DNA of 36,459 bases. Origin: Balamuthia mandrillaris (taxonomy: Eukaryota; Discosea; Longamoebia; Balamuthiidae). Positions 1 to 8,842 of the stretch are shown here, piece by piece (position 1 is the first letter of the stretch; each line of letters opens with the position of its first letter). The stretch covers positions 1-36,459 of the forward strand of contig JAVKOQ010000450.1 of NCBI GenBank assembly GCA_031835245.1, in the 5' to 3' direction. The notes beneath the pieces are model-generated. The model saw nothing but the letters and a program-made list of their open reading frames with translations. It did no database searches and was not told the origin of the DNA. A program made the translations under genes and the position numbers.

Positions 1-896
1 AGCGCCAACGGCGTCCGCTCCTCCGGCTCCAATTCGTCCACCTCAATATCCTTCACCAAAAGCAACCGCTCCACGCAGCGAGCATGTCCCTCGAAAGCAG
101 CCCAATGCAACGGCGTACAGCCAAAGGATTTGCTTGATGGATTCTCTCCTCTGGCGAGAAGAGCGTTCAGCATGTCCAAGTTTCCCCTCCGTGCGGCCAT
201 ATGCAGCGGTGAAAACTCCTGTAGAGCCTGCTCTGGTGTTACGTGTGGTGTTGCTAGCAACGGCGTACTCACCCGCCGTCGCTGCGCAAGCTTGGCCCTG
301 GTTGTGGGCTCCGTCCCTGCTTTTTTGTTGTTTCGGTTGGTGTTGTCTCTGCCTCCTCTCCTCCCTCGTCTCTTACCCTCCGCCTCAGCTTTTTGCCCTT
401 CCGTTTCATCGTATTCCACCAAGTCTTCCTTGTAGCATTTGATCTCTGCCACAAAGCTGTTTTGTTTCATCACTTTTCCGCCGTTACCTCCTCCGCTCCC
501 CCCACTTCCACCCCCATTGCCACCGCTACCCTTTCCTCTACCCCATCTTCTCTCTCTCTTTCCTGAGCCAAAAAGGGAGGCCTGCTCCCTCGCTGTAGCG
601 CCCTGCGGGGAGGTACGTTTGGGGCTCTGGCTGTTGTGTCGTTGTTGGCGCTGAGGAGGTGAGCCACCCGTTGTTGTGTTGGTGGTGGGTGGTTGTTCTT
701 GTGAGGGCTGTGGTTGTGTGCCTCGGCCTCCTCTGCCTCTGGGGCCTTTTGCTCTCCTTGAAGAGGTTGAACGTACAGATGCCGCGTGCTCAGGGCCTTC
801 TTCCTCATTATGCCACAGCGCGGCTGAAGAAGAGCCAAGGAAAGGGGACGGCTGCCCTCCCCTCTTCCGCCAAGGCGTTGCTCCCTGTGGTTGCAT
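1..896 (-). CDS. Ankyrin-repeat protein, N-terminal part (runs off window start)
   Basis: A single reading frame on the minus strand stays open from ATG at 896-894 to the window edge, about 298 codons, with an in-frame stop just upstream of the ATG. The first ~200 residues are low complexity (Gln/Pro/Thr/Ser-rich, then a Gly/Ser/Asn run near 490-540, then basic). Two ankyrin repeats follow: FSPLHMAARRGNLDMLNALL and the next unit with CTPLHWAAFEGHARCVERLL, and a third begins at ERTPLA. Ankyrin repeats are protein-binding scaffolds, so no specific partner can be named. A GTGAGT near 263-268 could be read as a donor, but the frame continues through it, so no intron is needed. The C-terminal domains that would define the family lie outside the window. 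Confidence 0.75.
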   Translation of the reverse strand, partial: MQPQGATPWRKRGGQPSPFLGSSSAALWHNEEEGPEHAASVRSTSSRRAKGPRGRGGRGTQPQPSQEQPPTTNTTTGGSPPQRQQRHNSQSPKRTSPQGATAREQASLFGSGKRERRWGRGKGSGGNGGGSGGSGGGNGGKVMKQNSFVAEIKCYKEDLVEYDETEGQKAEAEGKRRGRRGGRDNTNRNNKKAGTEPTTRAKLAQRRRVSTPLLATPHVTPEQALQEFSPLHMAARRGNLDMLNALLARGENPSSKSFGCTPLHWAAFEGHARCVERLLLVKDIEVDELEPEERTPLA

Positions 897-1682
897 TTCA
901 GAGAGTTATGTTTTTGGGGGTTCGGTTGTTACCTCCTCCTCCTCTTCCTCCGATTATATCCTTCTTGAAGAAGAGGTGCTGCTGCTGGTGCTGAAGCCCA
1001 CGAGGCACAGCAGCCCAATAAACAAAGGAGAGGGTTGGTCCAGGGTATGTTGGAAAAAAAAAAGAAAAAAAGAAAATCAGGATCGCCCGCCGCTATGCAG
1101 ATGGATGTTGCTGAACGAAGAGGAAGAAGAGTGGGTTGATTGAATGGCCTTAATCTTTACCAACAAAAAAATGGCTATAAATAAAATAAAACATAAATAA
1201 ATAAATAAAACCGCCAACAACGAATCTACTTTACTTGTTGGTAACCCACCCACCCTTCCACCCTCTCAAAAAAAAACCCCCAAAAAAAAGTAGCAGAAGC
1301 AAAAAATAAAATAAAAAAGAGGTTCTCTCTCTCTTCTTCTCGTGTTCCTTCCTCTTTTTTTTCTTTGCGCCGCCTTAGTATTCCTGCTGCTGCTGGTATT
1401 GTGTGCATGAGCGGAGAGGAGAGAGGAGGACAGGAGATTGGATAGGAGACAGTAGAAAACAATAAGGAGATAGATAGGGGAGAAGACATAGGAGAGGACA
1501 AGAGACCTTTTATTGCCCATCGCCAAAAAGAAGAGAAGAGAACGAACGAAAAAGATTGAACAAAAGCAAACGAGCCGTTCGTTCAGCCCTTCGTTTCTGA
1601 TTATTTTTTTTTTTGTGTGCTAGCAAACAAGGTTTTCTTGGTGGCGTGGTTTGTTTCAAAAAAAATTGGAAGAGAAGAGCAA
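897..1682. other. Intergenic region between divergent ankyrin and PP2C genes
   Basis: No credible gene is seen. The stretch holds a TAAA-type simple repeat (about 1178-1210), A-runs, and a purine-rich GGAGA/GATAGG-like tract (about 1410-1506). It should contain the promoters and 5' leaders of both divergent genes. No convincing TATA box was identified. Confidence 0.6.
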
Positions 1683-4420
1683 ATGGCAGCGGCCAAACCG
1701 GCATTCCCGCCGCCCTCCTTGTACGCGGCGCTTCCTCCCGATATGAAGATTAGGCCTCTGGCGAAGAGGGAAAGGCAAGTTTGCTTTTTTGTTGTCTGTT
1801 CTCTACTCTAATTGTGGGCTTGTTGTGATCAGAACCCAACGAGTATTCGGCCCAAAGAAAGATAACAAAGAAGAAAGCATCATTTCGCGTAGCGACATCA
1901 TGGTACTTTTTTTTAAAAAAAAACTTTCAGCTCAGCCCATTCGAGCTTTTGTGTTTGCTTCCGTCATCTTGGTCGTCTTATGAAAGAGTTTTTTCGTGCT
2001 TTTTAGGTTTCCGGCATAAGCAGTTCGTCTTTTCCTAAGAGACCTGGCACCAGCTTGCGAGATGGCGACCCCGTTGCTGACTCATTTCGTTGCACATGGT
2101 AACATGAGTGGTTGTTGTTGTCTTGTGTTGTTGTCTTATGTCTTCTCTTTCTTCTTCTTGACCGCCTTTTCTTTTCCGCCATATGATAGTTGGGACAACA
2201 GGTATCAAAAGCGCTGCTCTGGTTATGCTTTTCATTTATTAAAACTCTCATTCTAACACAACATTAGAGTGATAGCGGCAGTGGCAGATGGCTGCAACTT
2301 TGGTAATAGGCCACAAGAAGCTGCCACCAAAGCCACATTCGCTTTCGTGGAGCACGTGAATGGCAAGCAAACCTTTGGAGACTTGCAGGAAGCCGGCAAG
2401 TTGATAGAAGAAGCCTTCGAACAAGCTCATCTTCACATTATCGCTAACAAGAAAGGAGCAGACATTTGGGAGGCTGGTACCACTTCTCTCTGCGGCGGGA
2501 TGATAGTGGAGTTGAAAAAAGAGGACAAGAGAGACTTAAACTGGGGATTCATATGTGGAGCAGTCGGTGATATTAAGGTCTATCGTTGGACTCCTAAGCA
2601 ACCAAAAGGCTCCCGCGTCATGGATGTTACTGAGAACAATCGCTTTCAAGCCAGAGATGAACGTGATCCTGGTGGCAGGTCGTCTTCTTGTTCTTGTTCT
2701 TGTTCTTGTTCTTGTTCTTGTTCTTGTTCTTGTTCTTGTTCTTGTTCTTGTTCTTGTTCTTGTTCTTGTTCTTGTTCTTGTTCTTGTTCTTGTTCATCTT
2801 GTTCTTCTTCTTCTCTCTTTTGTTTATTCTCGCGAGTTGATATATGAACAAATGATTGTAGGTTGGGACCTTATCTAGATGAGGGTTTGCCCGACTTGCG
2901 CAACTTTAGGCTGTATTGGACTCCATGCGACAAAGGAGATATGTTCTTCTTTCTGACGCGTGGCGTTTACGAAAACTTCCACCCGATGATGCAAGGCAAA
3001 ACCCCAAAAGATATTCCCGATTTGTCGGTGAGCACCTGGGAAGGTTTGTTCTGTTCTTTCACGTTCTCTTTTTATTCTTTCTGGTTTACCATCAAATATG
3101 CAGAGGCCGAAAAGAACGCGTTGGCCCAGCAACAAATAACTCTGTGGATGAACTCACAACTAGAGCAGCTGATTGAGAACCATGGAGCTAGCCCAACCAT
3201 ATCCAAAGCCATCCTTACCATGTGCATGCAGATAACCTCCGCTCGACGAACTTTTATGGAAGACAACCAATCTGCTCGTCCACCAACCGACTACGTGTCT
3301 TTTCCTGGCAAACTGGATCACATGACTGCTCTGGTTTGTTTTCATATCTGTTTTTCCTCTGCTAATTCTAAAGCATAACTCTGCTTTCTCTGGTGTAATT
3401 ACGACAAAAACAATCAAGGTTTTAAGAGTAGGGGTAGTACGCGCGCCACTAGGATCGATGCGCAAAGCAGCCCACCCATTGGTGGCCGGCTCTGTCAACA
3501 ATCTTTTATCCTCCGATCCATCGCTTTCCACTTCTCCCTTCTCATTTACAGCCTCTGGTAATGTGAACGGAAGTACAAACGGGCCTATAGCTGAACGATG
3601 GGAATGGCGGTGTTTCTTCCCCCTCACGCCCCAGATAACCACAACCACAACGGAGCAGACAGCTGCTACAACAAAGACAAACGCAACAACATTAATCGAG
3701 AGGCTGGCAGACAAGAACAAGAAGTTAGCCATGGCGGTGCAAAAATTGGGGAAGGAAGGGACGCAGCACTTTACTTTTTATCTCAACTTCTTCGAACCGG
3801 ACATCATCCTTCGGCAAGAGCACAACGCGCCTCCCAAACATGGCGAGGTGAGAACCGCGCCGCTGCTGCTGGACGCCCGAATAAAGAAGGAGGAGAAGGA
3901 GGGCTTTGACTGTTGGCGTCACTGCGCCCAACTGTCCTTTGACAATCATATGGACAAGCACCACCTTATCAAGTCGGTCATAACTTCCCTCTCCCAACGT
4001 GGCTTCCCTCAGGAACGCATCATCCAGGTCTCTTCCTCCATCGACTCTTTCCTTCCCTCTCTTGACACCCTCCTTGTTCGCGAGAGGAAGAGAGTGTTGT
4101 CATTTGGAGAGTTGGGCAACCTTTATGGATCGGCAGCAGGAGACCTTGCTCTTGCTGAAAGCGATTTGATGGTGATGGGCAAGGATGGCACCTGCCTAGG
4201 AACCTTCCATAGCATTCATCTGAGTGCCGCGAAGCCCAAGTACATCAAACCTTTTGTGAAACAGCACGTAGTGCCCTACCTTCTGGATGTCGCATCTTCT
4301 CCTCCATCTTCCTCTTCGGCCCAGTCGCCTTCCGCTGCCTCCCCATCTATATCGGCAAGGGTGCCTCCCTCTGTTCTTTGCATGAACTTTTCAGAATTCT
4401 TGTGCAAGCTTCGCAGTTGA
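1683..4420 (+). CDS. PP2C-family (PPM) protein phosphatase with C-terminal extension
   Basis: Eight exons: 1683-1774, 1833-1902, 2007-2098, 2190-2201, 2268-2678, 2862-3043, 3104-3333, 3419-4420; about 696 aa. PP2C motifs are seen in order: DGDPVADSF, then IAAVADGCNFGNRP (metal-binding Asp region), AGTTSLCGGMIV, FICGAVGDIKVYRW, the RDPGGRLGPY stretch, DKGDMFFFLTRGVYENF, and TALVLRVGVVRAP closing the fold. In the family these form a Mn/Mg-dependent Ser/Thr phosphatase. The usual DGHGG and DGVxD motifs are altered (DGC-N, TRGVYEN), so the metal site is atypical and activity is uncertain. Residues after about 400 form a Ser/Thr-rich linker and an unrecognised ~250-residue region. Intron 1 is GC-AG (AG|GCAAGT), and exon 4 is a 12-nt microexon needed to avoid a stop at the junction. 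Intron 5 holds a TTCTTG hexanucleotide array. Confidence 0.85.
2685..2795 (+). repeat. (TTCTTG)n hexanucleotide microsatellite in PP2C intron 5
   Basis: About 18 near-perfect copies of a TTCTTG unit lie between donor 2679 and acceptor 2861. The sense strand is pyrimidine-rich. The repeat itself reads open in several frames, which creates spurious Ser-Cys or Leu-Val open frames. Confidence 0.95.
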
Positions 4421-4612
4421 GGAGCTCCTCCTCTCCCTCTGTCTTTTTGGTGTTTTGTTTTTCGCAGGTGGAGGCAATAACGTGTACCTTCTATACATAA
4501 AAATGAATGAATGAGTAGTTTGTGTTTGGTTGTTTGGTTTTTTAATTGTCCACTTCCAAACGAGAAGGAAAGGGAGGAAGTTGGTAACAAGGGGCCAGTG
4601 CATAAAACCCTT

Positions 4613-5509
4613 TCACTCTTCCTTCCTGGCAACCTTCCGGCGGCCGCCTGCAGCAGCAGCAGCAGCACCACTACCATTGCCAGCAGCACGGGTCTTGGCA
4701 GCAAAGTCCTCCGCAGCAGCGGTGGCGGAGCGGCGACCGGTGTAAGTGCGGATGTAGAAGGAGGTGAAGAGGAAGATAAAGGAGAGGCCAACGGCCTGAC
4801 CGAAATAAACGGACCAGATGTGACCACGGCAGTCCCACACGCCCAAAATCGGGATGGCGATGATGTGAGGCCAAGTGGCGGACATGTCGATGAAGAACTG
4901 CACGATCTGCAGCTGGGTGAGGTAGCGCTTCCACCAGGGCTGGTAGCCGAAGGTCTGCACCATGTAATAGTAGTACATGAACACGTGCACAATGGAGTTG
5001 TTGAGGACGAGGATCCACTGGCCAGTGGTGTCCGTGTAGCAGAAGAAGTAGAAGAGGTAGGGCACGATAAAGTGATGGTAGACATGCACAAACTCCAGGT
5101 TCTTCTTCTTCAGCACCAGCAGCAGCGTGTCAATCATCTCATAGTACTTGGAGACGTAGAAGACATAGCACCAAAAGGCGAGGCTGCCTCTAGCCAGGGA
5201 AGGGGAGTTGCGGTCGGCGTAGGCGTGGCCTTCATCACAGTAGATCTGGGACCAGCCGTAGTTGCGGACGATGGGGATAAGGGCCGCCACAACACCCACT
5301 GCCATCAGTAAGCTCAGCAGGCAGAGGAAGAGGTTGTGGACGGCGGTCACTGCTTTCAGCCTCATTGGCTCCTTGATGAACTGTCTCAGCCCAAAGATGA
5401 AAATGAGGTAAAAGAAGGTGCCGCCCACAACAAGTTCAGGGCTGGTGAACGGCGCCCCGTGGAAACTAAAGTTGTCGATGTAGTTTTGTACTGCGCGAAG
5501 CTGTTCCAT
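4613..5509 (-). CDS. ELO-family fatty-acid elongase (3-ketoacyl-CoA synthase)
   Basis: Intronless, 298 aa from ATG 5509. A longer frame to 5557 has no ATG. The protein is multi-pass and carries the ELO signatures in order: FYVSKYYEMIDTLLLVLKKK, the catalytic histidine box HVYHH, NNSIVHVFMYYYYM, and TQLQIVQFFIDM. The C-terminus is Ala/Gly-rich and ends in basic RKVARKEE, which resembles a dilysine-like ER retention tail. ELO enzymes condense malonyl-CoA with acyl-CoA in the ER membrane. The MYYYYM and LQIVQF pattern is typical of elongases acting on polyunsaturated substrates, but chain-length specificity cannot be read from the sequence. It is convergent with the PP2C gene (193 bp between stops). 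A front-end desaturase lies 8 kb away. Confidence 0.92.
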   Translation of the reverse strand: MEQLRAVQNYIDNFSFHGAPFTSPELVVGGTFFYLIFIFGLRQFIKEPMRLKAVTAVHNLFLCLLSLLMAVGVVAALIPIVRNYGWSQIYCDEGHAYADRNSPSLARGSLAFWCYVFYVSKYYEMIDTLLLVLKKKNLEFVHVYHHFIVPYLFYFFCYTDTTGQWILVLNNSIVHVFMYYYYMVQTFGYQPWWKRYLTQLQIVQFFIDMSATWPHIIAIPILGVWDCRGHIWSVYFGQAVGLSFIFLFTSFYIRTYTGRRSATAAAEDFAAKTRAAGNGSGAAAAAAGGRRKVARKEE

Positions 5510-5978
5510 CTTTTTGTCACTCTCTTCTAGAATAAATAAATAAGCTGTTTTTTTCACTGCTCCTTCCTCGCTCGCTGCCTCTCGTAAAACTCCTTTGGTG
5601 CTATTGCCGGAGGGTAGGGTGCTTTCCTCTTTCTTTCCGTCGTCAAACTGCTGCTGCTGGTGGTGTGGTGCTTTGGCCCCGCTGCTGCTCCTCCTCGCTA
5701 AATAAAAAAAAAAAGCCCCCCTTTCCCCTCTTCACAAAAAAAGAATGCCCCTTTGCCGGAACGTTAATGCGAGACGCTGGCAACGACTGTGACCCGATGC
5801 CCTCCTGTAATGGGTTAATCGCTATGGTGATTGGACAGTTTTTGGCCCATAGCCTTCCCATAAGCAATAACTCCTAATGGCGGGTAATTATCGATAAATG
5901 GCAATAGTTAACGGTAATTGTCCTAATAATAAATAATATTTTTTTCCTAATAATAAATTAAAGAAGAAAAAAGAATTC
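5510..5978. other. Intergenic region upstream of elongase, downstream of sphingomyelin synthase
   Basis: No gene seen. It contains an inverted pair GCTATGG/CCATAGC flanking ATTGG (reverse CCAAT) near 5820-5853, and an AT-rich stretch with a repeated CCTAATAATAAAT unit near 5923-5957. These may be promoter elements of the elongase (minus strand) or 3' signals of the neighbouring gene; which of the two is inference. Confidence 0.5.
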
Positions 5979-8196
5979 TTATTTCATTTTAGGTTTGGGT
6001 GGTGCTCCCCCTTGTTGTTGTTGTCGGAGGAGGTGGGATGCATCTCTTCGTGAAAACAAGGAGGAGAAAGAGACATACTCGTTAGGCACAACGCCCTGCG
6101 TGTCCTCCTCCAAATAATTGAAAAGGGGCATGTAAAAGCCCTTGTTGCTCCTCTCTTCCTCGCTGAGAAAGACCATGGAGTTGGCCAAGTTGTGGTAGTG
6201 AAGGAAGAGATGAGTGGAGATGTAATAAGCCATCAGTACGTCGATACTGTAATGCTCGTGCCCCGCCAGGATGAAGAACATGCCAAATAGGTTCATCACC
6301 CAAGAGAAGATGTGGAGGCCCTTCCACTTTGAGTCGGTATATTCTAGGATGAAGCAGTTGAATATGGTAAGCATTACGGTGTGTCCGCTGAACATATAAT
6401 CTCCACATGTTCTCACTCCATTCACTGAGAGACCTGTTCATTTTTCTTGTTAGCCAAAAGAAGGTATAATACAAAGAAGAGCAAAAAATCGAACCAAGCC
6501 CCGAGAAGATAGCCCAAGCAGCACGCAACTTGTCCTCAATACCATTGGTGAGTTGGTCCTCTGGAATACCTGATAGATGATGATCGCACTTGACATGAGT
6601 GCCCGGTACACTCAACGAGGTGACGAACATGGTGCAGCATCTTAGCAAGAATACCATCGCCGTTATGCAGCAGAAGCGGCGAAGGATGACCATGCGGAAA
6701 CGATGCAGCAAGACGGTTACAAAGAAGATGAGGGCCAGACTGAAGATGGTGTACTCCGCCAGGGTGAAGGCCACAGGCATGTGTGGCACGTTGTCCAGGA
6801 TGATGTCCGGGAGAGGAGGATAGCTAGTTGGGTCTGGCACCCGCTCGTGCACAAATGTCATTGTCAGAGCTGTTGCCATAGCGCTGAATAACAGAAACAG
6901 AAAGCTCATCACTGGTGTTGGAAAGAAGGAACATGTACACAAAAGAATAAGTGTTTGTTACAACCAGTAGATAGGAAAACATCAACAGGAACCAACATCG
7001 AAAGAACGCATTTCACCCCCAACAAAGAAAGGATGCAAGAAACGAAAGGAGGGGGATAAGCGCACCAAGCCGACTGAGAGCAGAGGCGAATCTCTCATCA
7101 ACGTGCCAAACAGGCAAGAAGGATGCTCTCGTTTTGGTGGGAGAGCTGAAAGGCCACCAGACACCTCCTTCCTTGGAAAGCTTGCCATACTCCCTCTGCC
7201 ATCTCTTCAGCACCTCTGCGAAGCCCTCCTCTTCTCCTACCTCAACTTGATGCCCCTCTTCATCGAGTAGAGGGTGTATCGAACGAGAACGAGGTCTGGT
7301 TTTAGCCAGAGGAGGAGAAGAGGAGTCTGTCTCGAGGCTCCTCCTTCGTTGTTGGCTGGGCAAAGACGAAGAAGCAAAACCGTCCACCGCTGCATCTAAC
7401 AAACGCGGCTCCGAAGGGAGGTGGCGGGTGTAGCCTGTGTCTTGAGCGCGTAGTTGTTGTATCGTCCATGACAGACGCTTGATGTCTCCAATTACGCCCA
7501 ACGCCAGTGGTTCCTCTCTTAAATCGTGTTCCTGTGTTTCGAGTCAGGACAAAAGAGAAGAAGAAGAAGAAGAAGAAGAAGAAGAAGAAGAAGAAGAAGA
7601 AGAAGAAGAAGAAGAAGAAGAAGAAGAAGAAGAAGAAGAAGAAGAACAAGAACAAGAAGAAGAACAAGAAGAAGAACAAGAAGAAGAAGAAAAGAACAAG
7701 AAGAAGAACAAGAACAAGAACAAGAACAAGAACAAGAAGAAGAAGAAGAAAAACAAGAAGAAGAAGAAGAAGAAGAACAAGAACAAGAACAAGAAGAAGA
7801 AGAAGAAAAACAAGAAGAAGAAGAAGAAGAAGAACAAGAACAAGAAGAAGAACAAGAACAAGAAGAAGAAGAAGAAGAAGCAGAAGAACAAGAACAAGAA
7901 CAAGAAGAAGAACAAGAACAAGAAGAAGAGAGAAAGGAAAAGAAGAGAGAAAGGAAAAGAGAGGCAAGCCAAAAAAAAAAAAAAAACGCGGGACATACAG
8001 TGAGGCTCAACAAGATTTCTCCATCTACGTTGTTTTTGGCAAACTTCTCAGCGTAACGGCCATAGCCGCCCATCCCCAGCCACTTGCTCACGTCGCTCAC
8101 GCTCCATTCGCTCGCTTTGATTACGGCAGTAGCGGTCGTCACCGTGTCGGTCGCTGTCCTCTCCTTGTTCGATACGCTCCTCTTCTTCTTGCCCAT
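5979..8196 (-). CDS. SAM-domain sphingomyelin synthase (SMS1/SAMD8-like)
   Basis: Four exons read 8196-7999, 7531-7066, 6911-6495, 6424-5979; all phases agree, 508 aa. Residues ~30-95 form a SAM domain split by intron 1: EWSVSDVSKWLGMGGYGRYA before it, EHDLREEPLALGVIGDIKRL after it. A Ser/Arg-rich linker follows, then an animal-type SMS core: FVHERVPDPTSYPPLPDIIL, RRFCCITAMVFLLRCCTMFV, TCGDYMFSGHTVMLT and GHEHYSIDVLMAYYI. The last two carry the His, His and Asp catalytic triad of the family. These enzymes transfer a phospho-head group from phosphatidylcholine or -ethanolamine to ceramide in Golgi, plasma or ER membranes; which donor is used here is not decidable. Six membrane spans are expected. 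The frame change near 6425-6494 is explained by a 70-nt intron, not by a break. Intron 1 is dominated by a TTC repeat. Confidence 0.9.
7556..7930 (-). repeat. Large (GAA/TTC)n tract in intron 1 of the sphingomyelin synthase gene
   Basis: About 30 uninterrupted GAA units (7556-7645) are followed by nearly 290 bp of GAA mixed with CAAGAA units. The sense (minus) strand is TTC. It fills most of the 467-nt intron between 7998 and 7532. Open frames over this tract in all frames are repeat artefacts. Confidence 0.95.
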
Positions 8197-8505
8197 ACCT
8201 TTTCCCCCCTACTCTGTTTCTCTCTCTCTCTCTCTCTCTCTGTTCGTAAAGTTTTGTTATTGTTTTGTTATTGCTCGTGTGTGGTGTGTTTTTTTTTTAA
8301 AAAAACACAAACAAGGGTTGAAAGGGCGGGGAGCAGACAGGGACATGTTTCAAGACCCTTCTCTGTTTGTTTTCCAGCTTTTCTTTCGGATGTTTCAGAG
8401 ATAAACAACCAAAAAACATTCGCTTTTATATCACTTGAGATAAAAAGAAAATGCACAACAAAAAAAAAACAAACAGCAGAGAGGGATGGCGTTGCTGGGG
8501 GTGGT
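8197..8505. other. Intergenic region between sphingomyelin synthase start and formin end
   Basis: No gene seen. It contains a short CT run (8219-8241) and T/A runs. It should hold the 5' leader of the sphingomyelin synthase and the 3' UTR of the formin, both read on the minus strand. Confidence 0.5.
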
Positions 8506-8776
8506 TCATCCTTCCGAAGAGGAGGACGGCATGACGGAAACAAGGAAGCGAGTGTCTATGGAGACGAAGCAGCGCACAAAGTTGTGAAGACACGCGAAGA
8601 AAACGTGAGACAAACACTTGCTGGCGTCTTCTCCGAAGAACGTGGCCAGAGAGGTCCATTCCTGACGCATCTTAAGCACCACTTCTTCCAATGCTTCTAT
8701 TTCTGCTTTTGCTTCGTTGTAAAATGGCTTTTGTTTTTGTATTTTTAAAAAGAAAATAAGCAAAAAGAAAGAACGA

Positions 8777-8842
<66 letters not shown>

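Noticed and set aside
263-268. GTGAGT donor-like site in the ankyrin gene
   Set aside because: The coding frame continues through it into the first ankyrin repeat and no acceptor keeps the phase.
2685-2795. Regular TTCTTG array considered as a CRISPR-like or satellite array
   Set aside because: Units are 6 bp with no spacers, inside a eukaryotic intron: a microsatellite.
3160-3732. Minus-strand 190-aa open frame
   Set aside because: It is antisense to PP2C exons 7 and 8; the plus-strand frame carries the family motifs.
6411-6500. Apparent frameshift in the sphingomyelin synthase gene
   Set aside because: A 70-nt GT-AG intron (6494-6425) with a phase-1 join restores the family alignment (FSGL|V-NGVRTCGDY), so the gene is intact.
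7011-7020. Alternative donor GGG|GTGAAA for sphingomyelin synthase exon 2
   Set aside because: It gives the wrong phase for exon 3. The donor at 7065 gives a phase match and a first membrane span of the same length as in animal SMS.
7479-8748. Long Lys/Arg/Glu-rich and Ser/Leu/Phe-rich open frames on both strands
   Set aside because: They read straight through the GAA/TTC repeat in the sphingomyelin synthase intron; all frames stay open because the repeat has no stop. No domain lies outside the overlap with real exons.
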